From: Isoetes taiwanensis
Lineage: Eukaryota; Streptophyta; Lycopodiopsida; Isoetales; Isoetaceae
Reading direction: 5' to 3'
DNA length: 64,000 nucleotides
Assembly: GCA_021234155.1 (NCBI GenBank)
Contig: JAJEKV010000143.1
Location: 1,071,358 to 1,135,357, forward strand
A program made the translations under genes and the position numbers. Shown here piece after piece: positions 37,291 through 50,441 of the stretch (positions are counted from its first letter, which is position 1; every line of letters starts with the position of its first letter). The notes beneath the pieces are model-generated. The model made no database searches. It was not told the origin of the DNA and was given only the letters and a program-made list of their open reading frames with translations.

Positions 37291-39093
37291 CCCGTTGGAA
37301 CATTGGGGACGAGGGAGTCAAGTCTCTGGCAGAGGCACTAAAAACTTCAAATTCTACACTAAAGATTCTTTGGCTAAATGGGAACCAAATAACAGATGAA
37401 GGAGCAGTACATATTGCATGTATTTTAGAATCAATGAATGGGTTGGAAGAATTGCATATTGAGGACAATGAGAGAATGTCAGAAGGAGGAGGAGCAATCT
37501 TGAGGAATTCATTGCAACGGCCTCACAATATGCTCAAGAAGATGTGGCTCCATAAGGTTGGAGACGAGGGAGCTGAATATCTTTTAAGTTCTCTGCGCAG
37601 CCCACACTGCCATTTGGTCGATTTGAGGCTGGTCCCCACTACAATGAAGGTCCTCACTTGTATTACAGATTCTTTGCCAGACTGCAAGCTACAGACACTA
37701 CGGGTAGATACAGAATACGACGAACCAATGATGTTTGGAAGGGAAGATATTGAAGGAGGTAGAAGAAAGCTCCTGCTTGCTCTAGATTCTTGTTACTGGT
37801 GTCCTCTAAGAAAGATACGCACATACAAGAGTTTATATGGCAACGGTTGTGGGTGGGAGGCCTTTCAAAGAACATGTGGTTCCTTGATGAAACGTAATGC
37901 CACAATAAGGGAGGGGGATCTCTTTGGGATTTGAGAGGCAAGCCCATCTACCGGGCAAGCTCTTTGTATGTGGAAATGCAACGGATGCCAAACGAGACAT
38001 CGCCAAAAGCATATTACACCAAAATCCACTCCAACGGCTCAATCCACTTTGCCAAATCCAAGGTGCTCCACTAAAAAGAAAGAGGTATGAATCTCAACTT
38101 CACCCCACTTCCTTTGGGCAACCTCGCAAAATCTTCTTGTTTCAGAGGTCGAAGAGGGAGATCACATTTTCCTTTCTTCTCAAGTGCACCTCGCCAGAGT
38201 GTGTTCTTGGTAGTGTGCAACGCTCTCAAATGCATGATTGCCGATGAGATTGACAAGCAACAAGCGCTATTGGCTTAAATCAATCAAATCATCCAAAGAG
38301 CCTACCATGGCCCTAGGCCAAAAGTCATCATCTGCTTATGCTTCCCTCCGGTTCATGCTACAATTTTGGGAGATATAGCCCAACAGAGAACAAAAACGTG
38401 ATCATAACGTAATTCCAACCCGATATTGATTTTGGGAATGGTACAGAGAGCAACCCTTTTGCACTTGTGAAAGATAATAGATCCAAAGTGGAAAGCCAAA
38501 TAAGAAAGAGAATCAACAAATTGTTTAAGGAACTACAGAGTGAGTCTTTTTCAAGACTCCTAGCATTTGCATGGATCTTCTACGCTGCCCACAAAGAATA
38601 CATGGTAGAATGTTTCCAAAGATCCTTTGTTGGTGATATTGTTTCAAGGCACGGCAAGCAAAGTCGGTACAGTAAAACTAATATCAAAGCCGCATCTTCA
38701 GCGCGATTTCAATGGCTACTTAGTATATCATCCCATCACCGACATTGTCATCTTGACCCCCGTAATGTTTAGTTCATATTCTACATTGTTTGAAAACTCC
38801 TCATCAATGATCCAAGAAGACATTGCTGTAAGGTTACTAGAGCAACTCCAAGTGCCACCCAAGTTGATAGACCGCCTTCTCTATTGTCTTTTGTCTTGAG
38901 GGCATTGTCACACCTAAAGATCAAGAATGGGTCGCAGATTTGACAAAAGTGCCCAAGGACTTTTAAATCCAATGCTCACCGCCACAAAAGTAGAATGGCT
39001 TAATGAAGCCAATCGATCCAAAGATGTGTGTTTTGGGGAAGGAGGTTTCAAAGTACAAGATAAGCGCACAACCCAACTTCCTCGCCGCTATTT

Positions 39094-40095
39094 ATGAAGT
39101 TGCAATCTACACATGCTTCTTGCGCTATGGGAGCAAAATGGATAAGATTTGTTCAAAGTTGCATCCAAGTAATTGTGCAAATTGGAGGGAAAGAGGAGGG
39201 TTGGAAAGAAATGCAGTGGATAGACATACTGTTTAAAGTCTCAGAAGAAAGAAAAGATAACAAGCAACAAGATTTTATCCTTGGGAGAGTCGTTAACCAA
39301 ATACACAACCTTTGCTATGGAGAGCGCATTTGCCCGAGTGTTAAACTGCATGAAGAGGTTATTGATAATGATGCAATAAGAAGTTTGGAACTTTGCAACG
39401 CCCGTACAGAGCTCTTGGATGTGATCACAGCAGAATTGGAAGAACATGGTCTCAATCATGTGCATCGGTGGAACAATGGGAACTCTGTCAAGGTTAAAGA
39501 TTTGCTTTCTCCCTTGGAAGTTAGGGCGCATCTTCAGAAGTCAGAATTAGAGCTCATGGAAGAATTTGACCTTGAAGATTTCAGGCATAACATGTACATG
39601 GCCAGAGCAGAGTGCTCAAGTACTTGTCAAAGAAGAAGTCTCAGACATAGACTCATGGAAGCATTGCCGGTTGTAGATGTAGGGAAATGGGTTCGTCAGT
39701 TCGTAAGGCTTGACAAAATAGAACAAAAAATAGATGCAGGATTTGGCAAAGTTGATGCTGGAATGGAAGAGCAAAACATGATGTTAAAAGAACTAGTAAG
39801 TAAAGTGGACAAATTTGAGAAAGCAGGAGCTGATTTGAATTCCAAATTGACAGAGCAACTATTACAAATGATGAGCATGGTTGATCTACCATTTCCAAGG
39901 TTGCCTTATCTCACCAACCAACATGGTCTTCTGGAGAAGCTATCTTCATTATTCAAGACAACATGTAGACTACAGTTTATGTGTGAATGGCAAGGAGGTG
40001 CACATAATATCACCTTGGGAGATCATGAGGGTTTCAAAGTGACATTAGAGAGAGAGTGGCTAATCCGAGTAGCTCCAATTTTATGCCCAGATTGA
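39094..40095 (+). CDS. C-terminal ROCO fragment, longest intact frame (333 codons)
   Basis: This frame has an ATG, no internal stop and ends in a normal stop. It holds the last part of the ROCO relic: an alpha-helical region with IDILFKVSEERKDNKQQDF near its start, a Leu-rich middle, a coiled coil at about residues 220-275 and the conserved tail at about 275-333. The tail motif (aromatic-proline-Arg-LPYL then Leu-rich then LQFMCEW) matches the region that follows the coiled coil in TORNADO1. Survival of 1 kb without a stop, while the upstream Roc part is ruined, suggests recent decay or continued expression of this fragment. It cannot act as a GTPase on its own. Confidence 0.5.
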   Translation: MKLQSTHASCAMGAKWIRFVQSCIQVIVQIGGKEEGWKEMQWIDILFKVSEERKDNKQQDFILGRVVNQIHNLCYGERICPSVKLHEEVIDNDAIRSLELCNARTELLDVITAELEEHGLNHVHRWNNGNSVKVKDLLSPLEVRAHLQKSELELMEEFDLEDFRHNMYMARAECSSTCQRRSLRHRLMEALPVVDVGKWVRQFVRLDKIEQKIDAGFGKVDAGMEEQNMMLKELVSKVDKFEKAGADLNSKLTEQLLQMMSMVDLPFPRLPYLTNQHGLLEKLSSLFKTTCRLQFMCEWQGGAHNITLGDHEGFKVTLEREWLIRVAPILCPD

Positions 40096-40099
40096 AAAT

Positions 40100-41988
40100 T
40101 CGAGCCTTGCAGACGGACCGCAGCAGAAATAGGTTAAGTTCGTGCTTGTTCTTACCATTGCCATCATCCATGGGGAATTCTATGTTGCGAAAAGCACCGC
40201 GGCCGGTGCTCAAGGCATTTGCCACCGGTTTAGAAGCTGAATTGCGAACCGACCGCATACAAAACCGATCCCGCATTGCTTCAGAATTTTTGAAGCGCAT
40301 ACACCGCGGCTTGAGCTTGAAGGAGTTCTGCTTGTCCGAAGTTCACACACCATCCGGTATTGTCTATCTCTGACCGACATTCAAAGTGCAAGGGCTATAC
40401 ACGCACGTAAAATCAGTATCTATCTACTTAATCCTACAGGTAACATGCTAGATCTCTATAGATTTTCTAGAATTACACTAATTCGATCGTTGTTATCATT
40501 ACAGGCTCATCTATCTATAATCTATAGTATCCATGCATTTTTGGTGCCTCGAGGACAGGTCTATGATTCGATATCTCTAAATGAATTTGTTGATATGGAA
40601 AATATAGGAATATTTGATAAAAATATATTTGTTGATTTTGTTGATAAATGAATTTGTCGATATGGAGAATATATGCCAGGATAAACAAGCCACCAAAGCA
40701 CAACATGTCGTGCATAGATTAATGTTGAGTGATATGCTTTTATGGCTTGATCAATTGGAAGTAACTTCGATTTGTCTCATTGATTGTGAAAATATTGTTT
40801 GTCAATAATGAAAGAATGGCAGGCTATGAAATTTTCTCTAGTGTTCCTATAAAATTGTCTGGTAATTGGAATAAAAATGGCAAGTAATACTTCATTCTAG
40901 CTATATATGCTATCCTATGATAATTGAACACTGATGTTTCTCAGGCTTATTGAGCACCAGGACCTCATATTGAAGATGGATTATCGAACTTTGGAATGCA
41001 TTGGACTTCCTCTCCTTTGCAAATTTTATCAAATGCTTTTTGTTTTTCCCACACAAATCCCAATTAGCTTTAGAAGTTGCTTATAGGAATAAGTGCATAC
41101 ACCTATTTCGGCGTATAATAGAAGTTGGAGTTGCTTGTACTTGTAGATTAACTATATTAGGAATATTATGAAAATAACCAGCTTAGGCATATTGATTTTA
41201 TTGGAAAATTAGGAAAATATACATATTTGTTGGCCTAGAGATTCGAATGCCTCTTTGATTTAAAGATTGTTATAATGTTTGACTATAACAGTTATTGATT
41301 TCACAAAGAATTGAACAATAAAGACCTACATATGATACTACAACTAATGTTCTTCATCTTTATTACCTGTAGATTAAAGATAGTCTCTACATAGTTGGTC
41401 CTAGCATCATGTACATATATCCATATAAAACAATCTAATATCGATGTAATGTACAACTGGCATAAGCAAATTACAATGAAGGAATCAATGGTTCTTCTCA
41501 TACTAAATTAGATTAATATTGTGGCACACTGTGTCGTTCGGATAACACTACCTATATCATGACAGTCTAAACCCATCTCACATTTCTTATTGGTGGATAA
41601 ACAATCTAGTTTTTGGTGCATTATGCTTCACCGTGATAGGAAGAGCCTACATCAGAGGATAAAACATCAACGTCACTATGACCCTTTCGATACTACAAGT
41701 CAATTATCCATGTAGAGACTTTTTTTTTTTTTTGGTTCAAATCTCAAATAAATAAAGGATTGATAGGCCGTGCTGTTAAAATTTGTAACCATACTGAAGA
41801 TAAAAGCAAATGAGCTACTCCCTTTTGTTCACGTGAGATTTTTGTTCTTGTTGAGCTCATCTCAGACCATCTGTGTTATCTTTCTACAAATGTCCCAAAC
41901 CAAACCCCTACTCTGACTATGTCTTTTGCCTAGATCGGACCACGTAGTGGACCTTAAGACTAGAAGTAAGGGCCAGGCACCATCTCCA
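40100..41988. other. Intergenic stretch downstream of the ROCO relic
   Basis: No gene is supported. A small duplicated word (AATTTGTTGATATGGA/AATTTGTCGATATGGA) lies at 40582-40665. A 14-T tract lies at 41710-41724. The stretch ends at the left edge of the tandem array. Confidence 0.5.
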
Positions 41989-44902
41989 CCTAAAGATTTT
42001 GAAGTGATACAAATGTCACTGGCATGCCATGTAGTACTTACTTTCAAATGTAGGCTATAAATTGTGATTGGTTTTGCCAAAATTTTACGTGGCATTTTAT
42101 ATTTTCAAGATTGGCCCTGAGAGGAGTCCGAAAACACCATAACTAATGGTTTCATCTATTTGCCTAAGAAACTAGAAGCTTGTGATTTTCATGCTCTTTT
42201 TTGTTGGTATAAAATCTTCAAAAAACATGGAGTACATCTTACACCCTCTTAAACATGCTAACTTCTCCATATAACTTTAAAGGAACCGTTGTAGATCCTT
42301 GCTAGGTATATTCCTATTCTTACTTGCCCAACAATGTAACTGCTCCAAACTTCGGCTATGTTTTTCCTTCCCGCAAGTCAAACCACTCATATTTTACCTG
42401 TGCTTATGAAGGTTTTGCAAGCATAACTCCAAAAAGGTTGCATAGCAAAAATTGGCATTACTCCATGTTTCTAATTGCCAAGATTCATCTTTCAAATACC
42501 AATCCCAACGCAAGGGGGTTCCACCCTATGGAACTTACCAAAACCGTGTGCATTAATGCGAGGGGACGGTTTTTGACCCTTTTCCGTATGTATACTAGGG
42601 GTCAACGAGGTTTTTTTATTTTATTCTAGTTATAAAACCACACGGAAAGGGTTCAAATTTGCCTATCAGAAAAATATATACTAGGGGTTTTTTGGCTACC
42701 CTATGCACGCAGGTGGCATATCCTATATAAAGGAGGTGGATCCCCCAAACGATGGCATTCCTTCTCAGCTGAATTTTGTGCATCCTTCTGCCTTCCTTAA
42801 ACCAGATTATGAGGACCCTTCTATCAACATTAATAACAAAACTTCTTTTCCTTCTCCACTTAATCAGCATATTTCTGATTATAAAGATCCAGTGCATAAC
42901 ACTCCATGTCCACCACGTCCCCATCACCCTTGATAAATGTTATCATGGAAATATGGACAAATGTTTGCTAATGCATGACAATTTCTTACACAAATGTTTG
43001 CCAAATTTGAATATAAATCTTTGGGCTCACGTTTCAATATTAATATTAGAATTGTGCACTAACCTTATTGTGTATACCTTATTTGAGAAGTTATACAATG
43101 TCTGCGTTAAACAATGTCTAAACCACATGTAACAAATCCCTGCATGGTTTTCTATTCTTTTTTTTTTGTTGTGCACAACTTTTGATAGTAGGCTATTTAC
43201 AAAGGCAACGCTCTCCCATATTAAACAATCAGGTCTATGGATGATATGTGTATTCTACTGATTAAACAATTGGTATGATATCGTTAGGTCTGTATATACG
43301 TAGGCATATTAGAAAATTGATATCATCGAGCTTCTTTATGGTTCTATAAAAAACAATGGTGCCTTATACTGCAACAGTTGCTAGTACTCCTAATGCATGT
43401 CCAAATGTGCAGGATTAGTCAAAGACAAGGAGTTGCATGATCATATAAAAGGTACCTGTTTGGAAGCAAAATTGGTGGTCATATTTTTCTCAATATGTAT
43501 AGAAATTGAAAAGGCACATACATGTCAAGGCAATGTGTGCAACTACCAGAACGGTTTTGAAAACGATTTTTGGGCTCCTCCAAAGCTTGCACATGCAGAT
43601 TTGCATGCTTCTAGTTGATTTGCCATATTGTATGCTTATAGCCATGCCAGCCGCCATACCCATTTTGGTCCCTAAAAGACTTCTCTAGGCTACAAGAAAT
43701 GAAGATTCCCTATAAGTGGTTCTTTTATTTCCACAAGTCGGTGCTTCCGACATTACATCTGAAACCCGCATATTTCCAATAGCTCGCTCAAGTTTATCTG
43801 CTTTAAATGAAGGTAAACATCGTGTCCTAAATTGGTGTCTCATATCTGACTTCATTGTAGATACATGAATTATCAATATAATGTGGTTGCCTAGATGATG
43901 CATTGATGGTCTTAAAGAGGGAAGGAGATGTTAGAACCACATCTATGCTCTAAATGTAGTAAAGAAAGAGCTTCATGAATATATAGGGGTCGAATTGCTT
44001 GTAGATTAAGGTGGACAAATTTCCTTGCCATGAGTGAATGATTGCAATTTGAAAATCCATATCCCAAATAACTTTTTTATTTGAAAGTAAGAGTAGATTT
44101 TTTCGCTAATTATAAATAGGTAAACACAATGGTAGTATGCTTCCTGAAGCAAGAGGTTAACACCAAGAGAGAAATTCAAATAAGAGTGGACACATAATGT
44201 GTTGAGAAGTTTTATCCATGGTTATAGCATACTATCTCAAAAGAGAACATCAGAGGGGTGATGATTTTGAAGAGATAACAAGAGAACAATCTGAAAAAAT
44301 ATTCTTAGGCATAGCATCATATCGAAATCGAACCAGCATGACCTTGGCAAGAGAAGATTCCCTAAAGCTAAGGAGCCGACTGCCCAAAATTCTCGAATTC
44401 TTCAAATCTTGTTCACAGAATGGTCTCACACAAAATAGTGAAACAAGATAAATCATTGAAAATGAGCACATCGAGAAATTTCAAGCTATATGGAAATAGA
44501 GGACACATGAAGGCAAAATCTAATGAAGATCAAGGGATAAAGGAGACACAAGGGGTTCATCAAAGAAGACGGAGTTGAAATATCTGTTGAAGGGCTCTGC
44601 AGTCCCGAAGATATAAGAATTAGCAGGCCAGTCATTGTTGTAGAAAAGCTGGAATGTATCCTCATCTCCTAGCAGTATGATTAAAGTGCCATATATATCT
44701 GCAATTTGCTTGTGATTATAGTACATTGTTCTGTACCTTGTCAACTGTCTTTTTGTCATAGCAAGATGAGTATGGAACAGAAACCACCACAAGCAATGGA
44801 CCTGGATAACCTCTCTGCAAAATATAGCGGCCTACAAATCTTCATTATCCTTCTCATATGCTAACAGACCCATCCTCATCATATTAGATTGAAGTGGGGA
44901 AG

Positions 44903-45660
44903 TCAAAGAGTTCTCAAAGAATCCATCTCTGCTATTGACGAAGGAGAGCTCATGAAAATCAGAGTGATATCCAGCTTTCTGTTTCCTTTACCTCCCAAAA
45001 AATCAAGATAACCTAGGATCATCCGAGTAAAAAATATTAGAATCCACCACATTGAGATTTGAACAAACAAATCAAAGCATCCCTTGAATACTCCATAATT
45101 GTCCCATTGCCTATTATAGTTAGCACCATATCTCTTTTTATGAGCACTAGCAAGAGACTCCAAATCAAATTGAAATTGAAGCTTAATCCAAAATATAGAG
45201 AAATTTTTGTTACCACAAAAAACACGATTTCTGGATTTCCAAAAGTTCCAAAGAGCAGTATGAATGATAGTATTCAGGATTTATCATTTGATTGAAAAGA
45301 GGCAACAAATCCCTTTCGATTTTGAGAAATATAACTTTATTGCAAAGCCATGATCGTAAACCATTAAGCTTACAGAAGAAGAAAATGTGGATCATAGTTT
45401 CATTATTCAAGCATTGAAGAGGGCAATTAACAGAGATATTAGGATTTCTCATAAATAAGAATTGGAGACTATTTAGACTGCCATGAGCAATGAGCCATAT
45501 AAAGTAGCCAATCTTAGAAGGACAATAAGAATTCCAAACATTAAAGAACAAGGTTTTTTAAGCTGATCAGCATTAATAGACCATTTAATCATAGACTTAT
45601 AGGGGTCTTCCTTAAAATCAGCAACGCATGTTTGATCTACTGATGACTGAGCCAAAAGCC
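44903..45660 (-). pseudogene. zf-RVT LINE C-terminal fragment, copy A
   Basis: The minus strand encodes the reverse-transcriptase zinc-binding domain (zf-RVT) of an L1-type plant LINE: FFNVWNSYCPSKIGYFIWLI, then NCPLQCLNNETMIHIFFFC with the expected Cys and His ligands. It continues through a frameshift into the C-terminal end (ESLASAHKKRYGANYN) and a stop at 44903. The RT and endonuclease domains are absent; the frame is cut where the plus-strand LINE begins. The copy is shorter than copy B because of frame breaks near 45300. Confidence 0.8.
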
Positions 45661-47430
45661 TTTTGGCGGCATTAACCACCTGGCAATGTTACCTCAGACC
45701 AGTGGAGACAACGGTTGGAGTTGTATGACCCCCCAGAGCAATCAATGACGCACTGGATCGGTAGGAGAAATACTACAGCCGAGGAGGACATCCACCAGGG
45801 TCTTAGGCATCTTGCTAATGGTAAAGCAAAGGACTTGCAGGGACTTCAGGCCGAGCTGTTGAAATGGGGTGGGCTAGCTTTGCTCGGGCCTTTGACAGGG
45901 ATAATCAATCAGGCCATCAGAGAGGGCCTCCCACAGGAATGGATGGTTAGCAAGGTCACCCTATTCATAAGACGGGAAGTAGGGATGACTCCACCAACTA
46001 TCATATGATCATGGTGAGCCCGTTACTCGCAAAACTTCTAGCAGGTGTGCTGGAGAAGAAGTTAACGCAATGGGTTGAGGAAGCTGGAGTACATGCAGTT
46101 GGCCAGGCAGGTTTTTGCCCTGCCCACTCCACGAGTGATCATATTTTTACTTTCAAAATTCTTATGGAAGCTAGCCGCAATGCACGACGTGATTTGTATT
46201 GCTGTTTCGTGGATTTTAAGACAGCATATGATACAATCCCTTGGGACCTGTTGTGGCAACGCTTGCATGAGCTACATGTCCCATAGGATTTGCAGAATTC
46301 CATCTACCGGCTCTATGACAGAATATATGCCACTTTGCTCCGTGATCGATCATCGGGTGAATAAAGACCATAGGTGTTAAACAGGATGTCCGCTATCTCC
46401 AACGCTTTTAGACTCTATATTGGACAAGTTGGAGACCTGGATGCAAGAACATGGAGATGGTGCCCCAGCTGAGCCGTGAGGCATATACAAAAAACATTTG
46501 CTCTATGCAGACGATCCGGGCTTATTGTCCCATACAACTACGAAAGTATGCAGAACATTTGGATGCTCTCACCAATTTCGTGATATAGCAGAATGACCGT
46601 CCAACCAGCAGAAGACCAAGCTATTGCCAATCCCGCTCGTCAGCATGATATCCCGCACTTCTATTACGGAGGACAAAGGATGGGAGTTATGAGAAACGTT
46701 TAAGTATCGGGAATCGATTTCTCTCGCTAACATGTTATGGGATGACCGTGTAGAAAGAAGGGTCGAGACGGGATGGAAAGCCCCGTATGCAATGCAGAAT
46801 AGCTGTTAAGTAATAGATCTCTCGCGATTGAACGCACAAAAGCACACCTGTTCGAGCACTGTGGAACTAGTATTGCCGTATGGGGTAGAGGTCCGGGGCC
46901 GCAGCTTAGCAGGGTACTTGGGATAAGTTAGAGAGGGTACGTATATTTCCTAACATATGACCTAGGCGCCAAGGACACACGGTGCCTTATCCCATTTTGT
47001 TGTATGAGATCGGGCTTTTGGCCCTCGCAAATTCTCATATGCATGCACCTTTACGATTTCCATAAGGTTGACAGAATGGATGCACAACGCCCCTCCCCGG
47101 CCTCGTATTGGCACAAGGGCCATAACGTCCAAGAGAGTGTGGCAGGAGCATTGTAGGGGATGGTTCGCAAGGTGGTCCATAGACTATCAGCAGGTTATGG
47201 ATATGTCGGATATCGCGGAGCAGGAGCTGCATTTGAATGAGCGCTTTGTTACCTCTCTGTGGGATGCGCCCACTCTTGCAAAGCCCAAAACAGAGCACTA
47301 CCACACGCAGGTTAATCCGTCGCTTGAACATGGCCCCCAGCAGTATTTAAAGGCACACATCTCTACCAAGAAGCGGAGAGCTATAGCTGCAATAAGGACA
47401 GGGTCCCACCATCTCAGAATTTGCCTATCA
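45660..47430 (+). pseudogene. LINE reverse transcriptase fragment, copy A
   Basis: The frame opens with the linker before the RT (PPGNVTSDQWRQRLELYDPP region) and goes on with DIHQGLRHLANGKAKDLQGL and AELLKWGG. The RT fingers read QAGFCPAHSTSDHIFTFKIL, followed by CCFVDFKTAYDTIPWDLLWQ. The catalytic box is preserved as LLYADD near 46500, but frames break on both sides. The C-terminal part (LNERFVTSLWDAPTLAKPKT) is open at 47200-47400 and runs into the 100-bp repeat, giving a chimeric end. No endonuclease domain and no 3' tail are present. Relatives at 10.9 and 16.2 kb are more degraded. Confidence 0.8.
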
Positions 47431-50400
47431 GGAAAATATATACTAGGGGTTTTTTGGCTAACCTATGCACGCAGGTGGCATATCCTATATAAAGGAGGTG
47501 GATCCCCCAAGTCCCAACCTAAAGATTTTGAAGTGATACAAATGTCACTGGCATGCCATGTAGTACTTACTTTCAAATGTAGCCTATAAATTGTGATTGG
47601 TTTTGCCAAAAATTTACGTGGCATTTTATATTTTCAAGATTGGCACTGAGAGGAGTCTGAAAACACCATAACTAATGGTTTCATCTATTTGCCTAAGAAA
47701 CTAGAAGCTTGTGATTTTCATGCTCTTTTTTGTTGGTATAAAATCTTCAAAAAACATGGAGTACATCTTACACCCTCTTAAACATGCTAACTTCTCCATA
47801 TAACTTTGAAGGAACCGTTGTAGATCCTTGCTAGGTATATTCCTATTCTTACTTGCCCAACAATGTAACTGCTCCAAACTTCGGCTATGTTTTTCCTTCC
47901 CGCAAGTCAAACCACTCATATTTTACACAGCTTATGAAGGTTTTGCAAGCATAACTCCAAAAATGTTGCATAGCAAAAATTGGCATTACTCCATGTTTCT
48001 AATTGCCAAGATTCATCTTTCAAATACCAATCCCAACGCAAGGGGGTTCCACCCTATGGAACTTACCAAAACCGTGTGCATTAATGCTGAGGGGACGGTT
48101 TTTGACCCTTTTCCATGTATACTAGGGGTCAAAGAGGTTTTTTATTTTATTCTAGTTATAAAACCACACGGAAAGGGTTCAAATTTGCCTATCAGAAAAA
48201 CATATACTAGGGGTTTTTTTGGCTACCCTATGCACGCAGGTGGCATATCCTATATAAAGGAGGTGGATCCCCCAAGTCCCAAACGATGGCATTCCTTCTC
48301 AGCTGAATTTTGTGCATCCTTCTGCCTTCCTTAAACCAGATTATGAGGACCCTTCTATCAACATTAATAACAAAACTTCTTTTCCTTCTCCACTTAATCA
48401 AGATATTTCCTCGATTATAAAGATCCAAAGCTGCATAACACCCATGTCCACCACCACCCCATCACCCCTCGATAAATGTTATCATGGAAATATGGACAAA
48501 TGTTTGCTAATGCATGACAATTTCTTACACAAATGTTTGCCAGATTTGAATATAAATCTTTGGGCTCACCTTTCAATATTAATATTAGAATTGTGCTCTA
48601 ACCTTATTGTGTATACCTTGTTTGAGAAGGTATACAATGTCTGCGTTAAACAATGTCTGAACCACATGTAACAAATCCCTGCATGGTTTTCTATTCTTTT
48701 TTTTTTTGTTGTGCACAACTTTTGATAGTAGGCTATTTACAAAGGCAATGCTCTCCCATATTAAACAATCAGGTCTATGGATGATATGTGTATTCTACTG
48801 ATTAAACAATTGGTATGATATCGTTAGGTCTGTATATACGTAGGCATATTAGAAAATTGATATCATCGAGCTTCTTTATGGTTCTATAAAAAACAATGGT
48901 GCCTTATACTGCAACAGTTGTTAGTACTCCTAATGCATGTCCAAATGTGCAGGATTAGTCAAAGACAAGGAGTTGCATGATCATATAAAAGGTACCTGTT
49001 TGGAAGCAAAATTGGTGGTCATATTTTTCTCAATATGTATAGAAATTGAAAAGGCACATACATGTCAAGGCAATGTGTGCAACTACCAGAACGGTTTTGA
49101 AAACGATTTTTGGGCTCCTCCAAAGCTTGCACATGCAGATTTGCATGCTTCTAGTTGATTTGCCATATTGTATGCTTATAGCCATGCCAGCCGCCATACC
49201 CATTTTGGTCCCTAAAAGACTTCTCTAGGCTACAAGAAATGAAGATTCCCTATAAGTGGTTCTTTTATTTCCACAAGCTGGTGCTTCAGACACATACAGA
49301 ACTGGCATATTTCCAATAGCTCGCTCAAGTTTATCTGCTTTAAATGAAGGTAAACATCGTGTCCTAAATTGGTGTCTCATATCTGACTTCATTGTAGATA
49401 CATGAATTATCAATATAATGTGGTTGCCTAGATGATGCATTGATGGTCTTAAAGAGGGAAGGAGATGTTAGAACCACATCTATGCTCTAAATGTAGTAAA
49501 GAAAGAGCTTCATGAATATATAGGGGTCGAATTGCTTGTAAATTAAGGTGGACAAATTTCCTTGCCATGAGTGAATGATTGCAATTTGAAAATCCATATC
49601 CCAAATAACTTTTTCATTTGAAAGTAAGAGTAGATTTTTTCGCTAATTATAAATAGGTAAACATTAATGGTAGTATGCTTCCTGAAGCAAGAGGTTAACA
49701 CCAAGAGAGAAATTCAAATAAGAGTGGACACATAATGTGTTGAGAAGTTTTATCCATGGTTATAGCATACTATCTCAAAAGAGAACATCAGAGGGGTGAT
49801 GATTTTGAAGAGATAACAAGAGAACAATCTGAAAAAATATTCTTAGGCATAGCATCATATCGAAATCGAACCAGCATGACCTTGGCAAGAGAAGATTCCC
49901 TAAAGCTAAGGAGCCGACTGCCCAAAATTCTCGAATTCTTCAAATCTTGTTCACAGAATGGTCTAACACAAAATAGTGAAACAAGATAAATCATTGAAAA
50001 TGAGCACATCGAGAAATTTCAAGCTATATGGAAATAGAGGACACATGAAGGCAAAATCTAATGAAGATCAAGGGATAAAGGAGACACAAGGGGTTCATCA
50101 AAGAAGACGGAGTTGAAATATCTGTTGAAGGGCTCTGCAGTCCCGAAGATATAAGAATTAGCAGGCCAGTCATTGTTGTAGAAAAGCTGGAATGTATCCT
50201 CATCTCCTAGCAGTATGATTAAAGTGCCATATATATCTGCAATTTGCTTGTGATTATAGTACATTGTTCTGTACCTTGTCAACTGTCTTTTTGTCATAGC
50301 AAGATGAGTATGGAACGTAAACCACCACAAGCAATGGACCGATAACCTCTCTCGCAAAAATATAGCAAAATTACAAATCTTCATTATCCTTCTCATATGC

Positions 50401-50441
50401 TAACAGACCCATCCTCATCATATTAGATTGAAGTGGGGAAG

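Larger units (their letters stand above)
36015..40095 (+). pseudogene. ROCO (LRR-Roc-COR, TORNADO1-like) gene, broken
   Basis: Pieces in order match an LRR-Roc-COR protein. I place the start at the ATG at 36015 (MEEPSDPFIGG); the frame is open upstream but that part is repeat-derived and lacks ATG. LRRs run to about 36860 and resume at 37290-37930 (IGDEGVKSLAEAL, ITDEGAVHIA, DEGAEYLLSSL). The Roc P-loop follows at 37950-38010 as KLFVCGNATDAKRDIAKSIL, where the GK[ST] needed for GTP binding is lost. A COR-like part is scattered over 38460-38980. The longest intact piece is 39094-40095, with coiled coil (KIEQKIDAGFGKVDAGMEEQ) and the tail FPRLPYLTNQ…LQFMCEW, which parallels the C-terminal region of plant TORNADO1. 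ROCO proteins are large GTPase/kinase-related scaffolds; TORNADO1 acts in leaf patterning. Stops, frameshifts and an insertion show this copy is dead. Confidence 0.75.
41989..47517. mobile_element. Tandem composite unit A (5.53 kb)
   Basis: This is the first of two head-to-tail units. It opens with the 157-bp boundary segment starting CCTAAAGATTTTGAAGTGAT and ending CACCATAACTA. The noncoding left part (42146-44900) follows, then the minus-strand tail of a zf-RVT LINE, then the plus-strand RT of another LINE. The unit closes with a 100-bp segment containing TATCCTATATAAAGGAGG that is also present inside the unit at 42659-42754. The same boundary segment recurs at 47518 and 53058, giving the layout boundary-unit-boundary-unit-boundary. 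This looks like the product of unequal exchange or concatemer insertion. Confidence 0.85.

Noticed and set aside
42616-42927. Minus-strand frame of 103 codons in unit A, also open in copy C.
   Set aside because: It is complementary to an equally open proline-rich plus-strand frame in the same repeat, has no motif, and is shortened in copy B. It is probably a chance frame.
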